Part shown: in pieces, positions 1 through 11,030 of the stretch | Layout: each line of letters begins with the position of its first letter | Position numbering within the stretch: the stretch's first letter is position 1 | Assembly: GCA_013397695.1 (NCBI GenBank) | Contig: VYZI01000129.1 | Location: 182,431-246,430, forward strand | Direction: 5' to 3' | DNA length: 64,000 bases | Source: Centropus unirufus | Lineage: Eukaryota; Chordata; Aves; Cuculiformes; Centropidae | The notes under the pieces: generated by a model | Told to the model about the DNA's origin: nothing | Databases searched by the model: none | What the model saw: the letters and a program-made list of their open reading frames with translations, nothing else | Translations under genes and position numbers: made by a program

Positions 1-312
1 TCCTACAACTCTGTAACCTCATCATCAAACATATAGAAAAAGGAAATCAGTGGGCATAGGAGATCTAAATTAAAAGAAAAAACCACAAAAACCAGCCTTT
101 TATGGGGTTACACTAAAACATTTACAACACAAACCAAACCAAAAAAACAAACAAAAGAAAAGTTATGTGAAACTGGAGGAAAGACTTAAAAGCCAACTAA
201 AGAAGAGGAAGAAAAGGGTAGGAGTTAATATTCATTATTGCAGGACAGGAAGACATCAACCATGTGTTACCCTGAGATTAACAGTGTGCCTTGTTTTTTT
301 TTAACACCTTCA

Positions 313-500
313 GCAATGATCTGGGAAGGGGAGTGAACAGTGATACCTCCAAGTCTTCTGACAAAATTATGCTCTTTCAGATAGCCATCAGTTATACTAA
401 ACAATGAAGAACCCCAAGAGGACTGAATAAAGTAGAGCTGAAAAAACTGGCTGATGAGCTTCAGTGTAGAAAAATATAGGTAAAGGATAAGAAGTAAAGG
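313..500 (+). repeat. Old CR1-type LINE fragment, RT region, sense
   Basis: The stretch from AATGATCTGGGAAGGGG through the GCTTCAGTGTAG segment follows the order of the conserved CR1 reverse transcriptase region downstream of the catalytic aspartates, in a version resembling older sauropsid CR1s. It is heavily diverged with no open frame. The remainder of 1-312 is AT-rich with A-rich patches and holds nothing else I recognise. Confidence 0.45.
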
Positions 501-1715
501 ATAACAACTAGGCCAAAATGACTTAAATCAAGACATTGATTTAATTACTCTTTAATTTGATAGGAGCAGATCCTATATCTGGTGGAAATTTCCTTAAGAC
601 AGAAAATGCTGTTTGTTTCATCTTAATTTTAGTCATTTAATCAAATATTTAACAGATTTAAACATGTTGTAGAAATATGTTTTTCTGTTGTTTCTGGATG
701 AAGGAAAGACCACTTACAGCAGCAGAAATTAAAATCCTGTAGAAAAAATATACACATCAAGAGGGTTTGAGTTTTAAACCACATGAAGTACATGGCTAAA
801 TTTTGTACCACAGTAATATAGAGATTATTACAGTTTCAGTATTCCAATATTTCTGTATTAATATATAAGTCCAATGTGCACAGAAAGGTATGTTAAGATG
901 CTTTTTTTCCTTTCAGTTTCTCAGTCCTATAGTCTTCATCAAATACCTAACACAGCTATCCATAGTACTTTTCTCTTTACAAATCTGTCTGCTCAATTTA
1001 ATGTAAGTGCATTTCATGTTTAAAACAATTCTTTAAAACAATATGTTAAGAAACAATTGTTAAGGAGACATGGTAAGAGCACAGATTTCAATTCAAAGAA
1101 GCTTGGAGATCAGGGCAAAGGTAGATTATATGGGATGGAAGTATATTTCTGCTTGCATTTTCCTCAAGGTCTTCACATAATTAGTCTGAATAGAGAAAAA
1201 AAAAATGAACCCATTATTATAGAGTCCAGAGTCTGCAGTAGTTGTTATTTAAGCAATACAAACACAATATTGTTACAATGGGTATAATAATAGAAGCTGT
1301 AAAATACAGAGTGTGCCTACAGCTTACAAAGTCCATGAGAGAACACAAATAAAAATTAAATTTATAAAAGAGCAATGATACTTCAGTCCATGCAGCCAGA
1401 AAAATTTACATTGGGGGATGAACCAAACAGGATAAAAATTTGAGAAATGTAGGCAGGTATCAAGACTAAAAGGCAAGGTGTACTAACTCTCATTTGATTT
1501 TATAGAATAGTAGGCTGAAAATGCTCATGACTTAGGAAGTAGCATAAGACAATATTGATATACAAAGAATTTTGAAAGCTTCTTATCCTTTCCTGATAAT
1601 TAGTTTATAAGTGATACTGATAAAAACAACTCCAAAAAAAAAATAAATGGGCACCACTGTCTTACAGAGTCTAACATTTATTCCACTGAAGTATATATAT
1701 TGGTGAAAAGATACA
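501..1715. other. Intronic DNA, no recognised feature
   Basis: AT-rich sequence with A-runs and no EGF-like coding segment or repeat that I recognise. A 76-codon open frame at 1057-1287 has no family character. Confidence 0.5.
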
Positions 1716-1976
1716 GAAAGGAGGTTGTAGCGAGGTAGGTATGAGTCTCCTCCCAAGTAAAAAGTGATAGGACAAGAAGAAAAGGACTTGATGCACCAAT
1801 GGAGGTTTAGACTAGATACTGGGAAAAAAAATCTTCATAAAAAGGGTTATCAAACATTGAAAAAGGCACTCCCAGGAAGTGATTGAATCACCATGATTCA
1901 CTAGGTTAAGGATTGAACTCAATGATTGTAAGGATCTTTTCCAAATCAAACAATTCTATGTCTCTGTGATTCTATG
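1716..1976 (+). repeat. CR1 LINE 3' end, sense
   Basis: Shows the characteristic CR1 3' untranslated order: CCCAAGTAAAAAGTGATAGG, GGAGGTTTAGACTAGAT, then AGGATCTTTTCCAAATC, ending in the short CR1 tail repeats TTCTATG and GATTCTATGG. A 5'-truncated copy, as is normal for CR1. Confidence 0.9.
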
Positions 1977-2397
1977 GAAATAATAACATTTGTAAAGTGT
2001 GAAAATACATAACAGCATGTGAAAGAAACAAAACTGATTGACATGTCAGAGGTAGATGTGACATTAATTTCTATTATTATTGTTCCTGACTCAGCCAATA
2101 CATGTGGCCATATATGATGGAAAAATGAAATAAAAATTTATCTTTTTTAAATCAGAAGAGTGTGAATAATGGTGATGTAACTACAACTCAATATAGGCAA
2201 ATATGATCTCATTACTAGAAGAAAACTTCATCTTTACAAAGAGCTTTTGTACTTTCAAAAGAAGGGGCTGTTATTTGACACCAACGTCATTCATAGTGAT
2301 ATAAAATTATCACAGAAAAACAGAAGAGGGTGAAATACTACAAAGTATCCTTCAAGCATATTGGAAGTATTTATCATTTCAGAGAATGACTATTGAA
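1977..2397. other. Intronic DNA, no recognised feature
   Basis: AT-rich intron between a CR1 tail and an LTR-like fragment. I see no coding exon or repeat. Confidence 0.5.
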
Positions 2398-2868
2398 AGA
2401 TGTTGGCAGCAGGGGTCTGCAGGGTGGCTTCTGTGAGGAGAGACTGTAGCCACCCCATGCTGAACACAGCAGGTTCCACCTGCCCCTATAGGGCAAAGCT
2501 GAAGAGAGATTCTCTTGGAGCCTGTGGAGAGACCACAGTGAAACAGGTATTTCCCTGCAGTGTGCACAGGAGTCTGGAGTGGAGTGAATGTGAGCCTGGG
2601 AAGCAGGGAGTGGAAGAGAAGGTTCAGTTTTAATGTTTGTCTTTATTTCTCACTTTCTTTATTTCTTTGTTACCGACATCTGAAATTAATTTTCCCCAAG
2701 TTGAGTCTGGTTTGCCCACAGCAATAGCTAGTAAGCAACTGGCCTGTCCTATCTTAGCCCTTTTCTTTCCTGTTTTTCTTCCTGTTTTCTACCCCTGTCC
2801 TGTTGAGGAGAGGCAGTTAGCAAGCAATAGGGTGGGTATTTGCCCCTAGGTAAGGTTAAAGCAACAAC
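2398..2868 (-). mobile_element. Endogenous retrovirus LTR-like fragment
   Basis: On the + strand the segment contains TTTATTTCTCACTTTC, then AATTAATTTTCCCCAAG, TTGAGTCTGGTTTGCCC, and a CCTGTTGAGGAGAGGCAG block near its right edge. This order resembles the minus strand of a widespread avian LTR, whose outer end would be TGTTGTTGC read leftward from 2868. Base composition is richer in G and C than the surroundings. No retroviral gene is present. The match is from memory; family and left boundary are uncertain. Confidence 0.55.
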
Positions 2869-5800
2869 AATAATTTATACCAATATTTTCACATGTCCTT
2901 AAAATCTCCAAAAATAGAATTCTTAATCTCTCAAGACATTCTGACATATTAGAAGTTTTCTTAACAACTGAATTAAGACTATTTTGCAAAGTTTTGTTTA
3001 GTATTCTGTCTTGAGCATAACAAATGGAACCATCTTCCTTATTTACACAGTCTTTGATCCACCTGAGGATGATAATAGCTCTGTTCAGTTTTATCTTCCT
3101 TAGGACAGACTGAAAATATATTAATCTCTTTGTAATCTTCTAGCTACTTTGTTCTATACTTTTCATGGGGCCAGTTAGTGAACTGACAACTCTATAGTTC
3201 TGTTTTCTCTTCTGTTTCTTTTCTTTTTAGAAGTTAGGCATTATTCTTAAATCTATTATTTCAGTGAAACAAACTTATATGCTAGGCAGGGACCTGAAGG
3301 CAGTTACCTGTTATAAAAAGTTTCCTAGTTCTATCAGAAATGAAGACACAAAACATAAATGGAAAGGCTGCCTCTGAATATAATGTAGTTTCATTCTAGT
3401 AACCCAAAGAATTATAAAGTCCCTATTAACTGTTGGACCATGAAGACTACAGTACTTGAAAGTACAGTACTTGAAAGGACTTGAAAGGACATTTGAGTAA
3501 AGACAATGACAGACAAAACAGTCTCCAGATGCTTGTACTTCTTTTAAAGAATGTAGAATTAGCTGGAGAATTCTAAGTCTACTTAATTCAAATGTTGTAT
3601 CTAGTTTAAATAGACAGTTATTAACTATAGTTAACCAGACCAACCAAACACATTCAGAAATCCTTCAGATCAAATGCTAAAATAAATTTCCTTTAATAAC
3701 AATAAACCAACACTCATATATATAGCAATACATTTTAGGATACCAGAATGATCACCTCTGCGTACCCAAAGCTGAAGCATAATGTCTGCAGAGTCAGTTC
3801 TTTTTCATGTAGTTTTGTTTACACTATGAAGGCACTTCAAGCCATGCTCTGACTTATGGAAAGCGTCATTATCTTGCTGCACAATTTTGTATCAGTAATT
3901 GGCCACTGGTGTGCATTCCACTGCAGTCTTTGATACATTTCTTACCTTTTAAAGCCTCTGCCTTGAACTCCCAGGGACCTCTGCTTGAGTCTTGTGTTAC
4001 TCATACTTTTCACATCCTCACTTTTACATGCTTGTCCAGTCTGTAATAGCCCACAGTGTTTAAAAGCATATCACTTTATACATATCACTTTCTCAACTAA
4101 TTATTAGTAGAACCTGACTAACTACTGAATTTTTTGTCACAGTTTTAAAGGTAGTTGTTCTCAGATTATAGAGTAGTGATAATATGCAGTCAGTGGAGAC
4201 ATACATTTTGGTCTTAGTTGCCTGCCCTAGAATTGTCTGTCACTCCATTGACAACAAAGATATCTACAGACAGCAAGCTACTAACTTGCATGTCTCAGTT
4301 AAATGCATAAAATTTGATGAAGTAATTATTTGGGTTTTATTTCATTAGCAAACAAAAAGATTAGTCAAAAAGTTAAAAAAATGTGGAAAGAGGAAAAAAG
4401 ATAATATTTGGATATTAATTCTAGGTAATTGTTAATTTTAGTTCTAGAGCCAAGACTTAATAATAACTTCTAATTGTATAATTTAAGAAGAGGTTATGAC
4501 ATCTCAAAGGAGAAAATAGTTGAAGAATGGTAGAAAAAAAAAGAAACAAAAAAAGAAACAGGAGAAGGAGATTTTTTTCTATAAAACTGAATGGAATGAT
4601 TATGAGACTTGATGGAAGATAGGTTCAAAAGACTGTATGAGCTCAGAGGCTGAGAAGAAATGAGGAGTCAGAGAAAGTAATTTTAAATTTATTAATTAGT
4701 ATTCAAAGAAAAAAAGCTCAAAACAAAAGAAGAGATAAAATAATTTAAAACAAGAGAATGGAAATGTTTTTAGCAAAAACAGAGTCAGACTTTTCAAAAA
4801 CCAAAAGTGAGTATGGGGAATGCCAGTTATACATGGGAGTCTAGGCTAGCCAATGAGGATGATAAATGAGAGGTAACTCAAATGTGACCTTCTTTGTTAA
4901 CCATAAACCAACAGAAAATGTCAAGGGAAAAAAGAGTCCTGCTTAGGTAAAATGTTGGGTCTGAAATGGGGCACATGCCAAAGGCTCCACTAACTTGAGA
5001 AAATATATCACTGTTGATTTTTATGGAAGTGATTGGGTACTGGGTGATGGATGAATTGACAGATAGGTAGATAATACAGCAAACAAAGATTGCTAATGGT
5101 TTGACTGTCATTATTCATATTCAGCAATAACGATTGGATTGGTAAAGACAAAGTACACATTGTACCATATTGGGTCAATATCGATGAAAACATTGATGTG
5201 TAATGTTTCTTTTTAGTTCTGCCCATGCTGCCATTTCACTGACAGAGTAATAAATTACACTGAGTGAAAAAAGAAACAACATAAGGTGATACGAAATCTC
5301 ACGTGTAATCTGCATACTGAAGTCTCACAACGTTTGACAATGCAAATATTAAAAATAATAGTAATCCTAGAAAGAGGACTAATACCGTAGGAAATAATAA
5401 AAGTGACACTGTCAATAGCACTCTGAACAAGCAGAATGTTTAAAAGTCTCAACGTTAAGCAAGTAAGAAGTTTTAAAAGAAAAATAATTTGAGATCAAAT
5501 CCATGATTTATGAGCAAAAGGCAAATGTTACTAATTCATAGTAGCGTAATATTGGCATCTTATGAAATCCATAGAGGAGGGGAAAAGACAGAATGGCATT
5601 AAATTGGAAAAAAAATAAAAGACATTGGTTGTTCCCATCCCTTTTTCAGTTTTTCATCCCCTTTTTTTCAGTTGAGTACCTTACATTAATTCTAGCTGTA
5701 ATTCCATCACTGTTGTACCAAGGGTTGTGCAAGAAAATCTCTACAAAGATTTAATGACTTAAATAATATGTCAGCTGTCCTCTAGAAAACTTGCTGAAGC

Positions 5801-6394
5801 TCCAAAGTCACTCATCAGAACACTGGAGGTGACAAGAATACAGCCCAGGGGCCATACATAAATCCCTGATTGCTTACTGGATAAATGTAATCCCTGGGAA
5901 GTTCTGTATGTGTAAATGACTTGCGTAGTACATATTGCCTTGATACATCCTATTATAATACACAGGACATATCAAGAGAAAGGCATTAGTTAACAAAAGA
6001 AAGATATCATTGGAAGGGAAGGTTTTTGATAGAACCTACAATAGCAAAAAAAAAAAGTACAACAATAGAAAGCATAGTACCTGACTGCTTGCCTGTTCAT
6101 AAAAATGGGTGTTACTATGATTGTTTTTATATCTGTTTACTACAGATTTTCAGAAGAAAATATATAATCTCCACCTTTTTTTATTAGAAGAATATTAGAA
6201 GCTGCTGCTGAAAAAAGCTATAGCAATCAAATAACATATTTATCTATAAATGTTTAAAAGTATTATGGTTGGAAAGTCTGTATCAGATAACCATGTAGAA
6301 AGGTGATAATATTTGGAAATGAGAACCTACAAAGACTGTTTTTTAGGAAAGTGAGGAGAACAAATATGCATGAGAGATGACCAACAGTGATTTA
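2869..6394. other. Intronic DNA, no gene recognised
   Basis: About 3.5 kb of AT-rich intron. The only local structure I note is a short tandem duplication at 3449-3490 (acagtacttgaaag twice, then ttgaaaggac twice). A 110-codon antisense open frame at 3311-3643 overlaps this and has no family features. A-rich runs occur near 4530 and 6045. Confidence 0.5.
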
Positions 6395-6560
6395 ATAACA
6401 ACCCATCAATGATCTGAGTACAGAGGGTAAAGCTGTGGTAACTAAATTTGCTAAAGATACCAGCTAGGATGCTAGGTCAAAAAAAAGGAAAATTAGAAAA
6501 ATTTTACAGGAAGAGCTGGTGGTCTGGAAGACTGGTTTAATAAAAACATTAAATGTTACA
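6395..6560 (+). repeat. CR1 LINE fragment, RT region, sense (diverged)
   Basis: Contains AATGATCTGAGTACAGAGGG followed by ACTAAATTTGCTAAAGATACC, a decayed form of the CR1 segment coding for the FADD catalytic motif. No open frame. Boundaries are approximate. Confidence 0.45.
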
Positions 6561-6747
6561 CCTTTAAAGAGTTTCTTAAAAAAAAAAAAGAAAAATGTAT
6601 TCAAATCATAAGATCCTCAATATCAATAGATGGAGAGGAAAACCTGTGGATTTTGTTTAATTAAAAAACAAAAACAAAAACCACAAAGAGCTAAAAATAC
6701 AGTACAATAACAAAAAGAGGCAGTTGCTATATTTTGACATTTGAATG

Positions 6748-7060
6748 AACCATGAGATGGTTTCAGTTTAAATTGACCTCTGGATGTCATCAGGTCCAAA
6801 CCCCCTGCTCAAGCAGGAGAACCTAGAGGGAGTTTCCCAGGTGAAAGTTCTTTGGGTGACTTGTGCCAGTTGCTCTCACAGCGAAAATGTTGTTTTGTTT
6901 TTTTCCTGAAATACAGATGGAAGGGAACTTCTTGCGCTTCACTTTATACCTGTTGCCTCTCATTCTGTCACTGGGCAGGGTGGACAGCTGTGGTCTTTAC
7001 ACGCTCCCTTCAGATATTCATTTATATTAATGAGATCCTCTCCTTATTGTCCCCTCTATG
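6748..7060 (-). repeat. CR1 LINE 3' region, antisense
   Basis: Antisense CR1 order is visible: ACCTCTGGATGTCATCAGG, CCAAACCCCCTGCTCAAGC, then GGAAGGGAACTTCTTGCGC, GTTGCCTCTCATTCTGTCAC, and TATTAATGAGATCCTCTCC. The copy lacks the terminal tail repeats. Confidence 0.8.
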
Positions 7061-7089
7061 GCTTGAGTCAGGAAGCTGTCATTAGTGCT

Positions 7090-7830
7090 CACAAGGACCT
7101 CTTGGTCTACTTATTTCCTGCTACATTGTTCCTGCAACAGATATTAGGCTGGTTGATGTTCCTCATAAGGGCAAAGAACTGAAAATGGGAGATGGCTTCA
7201 AGCTTTATGGAGAATGCATCATCTATTCTTCCCGCTCAAGAAGCCTACAGGTGACACACCCTATATTCATCTATAACATTCTGTTCTTTCACTCTCATCC
7301 ATAAGTTCACACTCAGATCATCATCCATACCCGGGTGGAGCCCTGCATTCCAGTTGTTTTCTCAAATAGCTGTTTTCTCACATAGCAACTTCTCATCCTC
7401 ATCTTGCCTGTCCTCCCTAAGGAACCTGTCACCCTCCATCAAAGCATGCCAGTTGTGTAATCACCCCACCGAGTTCCAGAGCCTCATGTTATTCCCCATG
7501 CTGCATATATTTGTGCTTCCATGCTTCAGAGAAACACCCCAGCATGCTGCTTTGCTAAAAGGTTTTCCCAAAAAGGTTCTGCTCCCTTACCCAGCTGTTG
7601 GTAACTCTCTCCACTCCTGTTTATTTCTAGCTTAAAGCCTTTACTAGGTTAGCTGTCCTTCTTGAAGTAACAGCTTTGCCCTGCTTATTCAAATAGAGCC
7701 CATCTATTTCAAAATGTAACTTGTTCCTTGCTATAAAAGTGAGTGTACAACATGCTGCTTTCAAGAGAGCATGGGACTCCACAGTCCAAGAAGTCCTTTT
7801 AGTTCAAGAGGTCCCCATGAAGAAATTCTA
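7090..7830 (-). repeat. Avian interspersed repeat, probably CR1-related or ERV-related
   Basis: Segments such as CCATGCTGCATATATTTGTG, AGCATGCTG and CTAGCTTAAAGCCTTTACTAG, in this order, resemble a long bird repeat I recall that often lies near CR1. It directly follows the antisense CR1 fragment and has higher C content than its surroundings. The strand is inferred from the neighbouring CR1. I cannot name the family with confidence, and the 93-codon open frame at 7354-7635 lies inside it. Confidence 0.45.
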
Positions 7831-9727
7831 ACCTGTGTTTATAAACAGAAGGTTGTTATTTGCCTGAATTTCTTTTGGCAACTAAACAAGCAGAAAGGAA
7901 ATACTCATTATGGTTTGATGTTTTATTTAGTTTAGGATCTCCAATGCAAATCTGTGCCTCTAAGTAGCATCACATTTTCAATATAATGTGATCCTGTTAA
8001 CACCATATAATTTTATTGATTCAGCTCACTTACTATAATTCTCATATGTTCTCAATGAATACTAATTAGAAAAAGGAAGTCTGAAAGGGCAGCTAAATGA
8101 TTGGAGAGAAAGAAATAGTGAAAAAGAAGACTTAATTATACAACTAAAGAAGGTTGTCGTAGACTGTTTTAAAAGAAACCAAGGCTTATCTAAAAACTTG
8201 TTGATGTTTTAGAATAAAGTGTTCATTAATATTGATCAAGGAAGCACAAAACAAATGAGGATCCTTAGTTATAAGAAATGAATAATAATAGAATGTTTAC
8301 ATGAGAATGTAATTGCCATTGTAATAATAAGAGACAATGGTGTTACTGCTGCCATATACACAGAAGTAAAATAAATCTGTATGTCCCAGAAAAAGAGAGT
8401 CTATATCATATCCAAAACTTTTAGTGATGTCTGTTATCACTTTAAAAGCCTTCACATCAAACTAGCTATTGTCTACTACACATCAAAGAAAATAACATAC
8501 CAGCAGCACAGATGCTAACGAGGTAAATATTTTCTTTTTGTTAGTGTGTGTTATTTCACTTGGATTCATCCCCACAAAATAATCTTGAGTTGGTTTTCTT
8601 CATATAATAGGTCAGACTTGCACGACTAACATTAAATCACATCAGCATCCAGAAGGAAACAGGAGTGGTTATATTTGTTTAGTTAATTTGATTGTAGCAT
8701 ACATGTTACCAATATCAGTACAAATTCTCTGACTCAGCAAATTATCCTTAACTTTTAGCTTTCCATATTGAGGTGATTAAAGATAGCTTGAGCATGTCTG
8801 TGTAATAAAAATTCATCAGCTTTCTGTTCAGCCATTTATGTTTATTATCTGACCAATGAAAATAAGCTTGAGTAATCTGTTATTTGACCTACTGATATCT
8901 GGACTAATGTATTTGTGGTTAAAGCAGCATACAGCTGTGATGCTGACCTCAATATGCAAAACTATTTTCTTTTACTTTATATCAGCAAAATCATTCATAC
9001 AGACTCATGTGAAAAACGTTGAGATGTTTATTCTGATATCTGCAAGTTTAACTTTTGCACTTCTGCACGTTATATAAAACTGGTTTTGAAAAATGAATAA
9101 GATATACTTTCATTCAAAGTAATTCAAAACAAGTTTCTTCTCTTTAATTGAGAGTTGGGTTTTTAATGTCCCAAAACAGAACTTGAATTCATATGCATAA
9201 TCATCCATGAATATTTTATTAGTTGTATTGTCAACCTAGTTAAATTCTCCCACAGATTTTTAAGTTATTCAGTGGCAATGCACAGATCTAATTTACTTTT
9301 CAGCATCTTCTAGGTTTTCAGTGTTGTGAAGCAGGGTGAAGACCTTAATTTCTTTTCTAATGATGTACAGAATTAATCACTTGTTCTTGTGATTCAAAGA
9401 CTTGATACATCCTAATATGTACATAACCATTGGCAAAGAACAACCTACAGTAAGGCAATTATATACATTTTCATTTAGCACAAAATGCCTCATTTAAATG
9501 CTGAGAAAGACATTCTTTTATATCAACTAAGTACTAGGGAAAAAAACCCATTTTTTGTAACTTTTTTCGTCACTGAAAGATGTACGTGGTCTGCTTTAAA
9601 TAAGGACATGTGCCCTTTCCTATTAAGGAATAAAATAAATATATATGAAAAATGTAGATTTTTGAGCTGACTACATAATATTTTTGACAAATGAACCTTC
9701 TTATACAAATTATATCAGCATGATTTG
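7831..9727. other. Intronic DNA, no recognised feature
   Basis: About 1.9 kb of AT-rich intron. The short open frames here have no domain character, and no EGF-like cysteine spacing was found in any frame I read. Confidence 0.5.
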
Positions 9728-10008
9728 TGTCCTGGCCTAACTTCAAGAGGTGGCAAAGCATTACACAGCTGCTTTCTCACTCCCTACTGGTGAGATGGGG
9801 AAGACAACCAGAAGGTTAAAAATTAGGAAAACTCATGGGTTGAAATAAAAAAACAAAATACAAAAAGAAAAAGCCATTCAGGTAATGAAAACAAGGTAAG
9901 AAATTAATTCACTGCTGCTCATCATTGTTCAGATATTTCCAGGAGGGTAGTTGTCATGTGTAATGGCTATTTAGGGAGACAAACATCATAATCTTCTCTA
10001 ATACAGAA
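9728..10008 (+). mobile_element. Endogenous retrovirus LTR fragment, 5' part
   Basis: Begins TGTCCTGGCCTAACTTC and continues with GCTTTCTCACTCCCTACTGG, AAACTCATGGGTTGA, then a stretch ending GGGAGACAAACATCATAATC. The order matches a common avian LTR, the same family as the fragment at 56176. It stops at a junction with an antisense CR1, so the LTR is truncated. No viral gene accompanies it. Confidence 0.7.
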
Positions 10009-10335
10009 GTCAGGCTGACAGGCCCACAGTTACCCAGATCCTCTTTCCAGCCCTTGTTGTAAATAGGAATCACACTGGAAAATCTGCTGTCATCTGGGAC
10101 CTCCCCTGCTAACAAATATAGCTAATGAATTATGGAGAGTGACTCTGCAAGCTGCTTTGTTGGCTCCCTCAGTACGTACTCTTGGGTGAATCCCATCCAG
10201 CCTCATGGACTTACTGAGGGTCCAGGTGGTGTAGCAGTTCATTAACTGCTTCTTCCTTGGTTATGGGGAGTTTATCCTGCTCTTAAGGTTCTTTAACTTT
10301 TTTTTCTATCTGCACCTGTTAATTATTTATTGACC
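10009..10335 (-). repeat. CR1 LINE fragment, RT region, antisense
   Basis: Antisense RT-domain text is recognisable: AGTCAGGCTGACAGGCCC, AGTTACCCAGATCCTC, GAATCCCATCCAGCCTCATG, ending in the CTGCTTCTTCCTTGG region. It lies flush against the LTR fragment on its left. Confidence 0.75.
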
Positions 10336-10564
10336 TAGATAATTGAAAAGGGTGCGTGGTAAAGTGCAAACTGTTTGTCAATTAGTATAAGTTTCTCATG
10401 TTTGATAGTATAAATTGCAGAAACCACTAAAAATTTGGCTGATTTCAAAACTCTCACATATGTCCATTGCTGGGAACTGCAGCACTGCCTTATAGGGATA
10501 AGAGCAGTTTCTGAGACTTTAGGACTTTACAATGTTTTGCTACCTTACTCTATTCAAAACCCAT

Positions 10565-11030
10565 CTGTTAGAACAGGCCCATAGGAGGGCCACAAAAATT
10601 GTCAGAAGGAGAGAACATCTATTCTATGAGGAAAGGCTGAGAGAGTTGAGGTTGCTCAGACGGGAGAAGTCTCCAGGGAGCCCTCTTTGTAGCCTTTAAG
10701 ACTTAAAGAGGGACTATGAGAAAGACAGGAAAACTTTTTAGTGCAGCCTGTATCAATAGGACAAGGCGTGATGTTTTTAAACTTGAAGAGGGTAGATTCA
10801 GCTTAGGTGATAAGGAAGATTTTTTTTTACAATGATGGTGGTGAAACATTGGAATAGGTCACCCAGAGAGGTGATAGAAGCTCCATCTCTGGGAGTGTTT
10901 AAGGCCATACTGGATGGGGTTTCGAGCAACTTGCTCAAGTTCAAGATGTCCCTGCTTATTGAAGGGAAGTTGGGCTAGATGACCTTTAAAGGTCCCTCCA
11001 AAGTCAAACTATTAGATGATTCTATGACCC
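10565..11030 (+). repeat. CR1 LINE 3' end, sense
   Basis: Runs through AGGAAAGGCTGAGAGAG, GGACTATGAGAAAGACAGG, AATAGGACAAGGCGTGATG and GGGCTAGATGACCTTTAAAG, and ends at TAGATGATTCTATGACCC. A typical 5'-truncated copy with the CR1 tail motif. Confidence 0.9.

Noticed and set aside
3311..3643. 110-codon minus-strand open frame
   Set aside because: It contains a short tandem duplication and has no recognisable domain.
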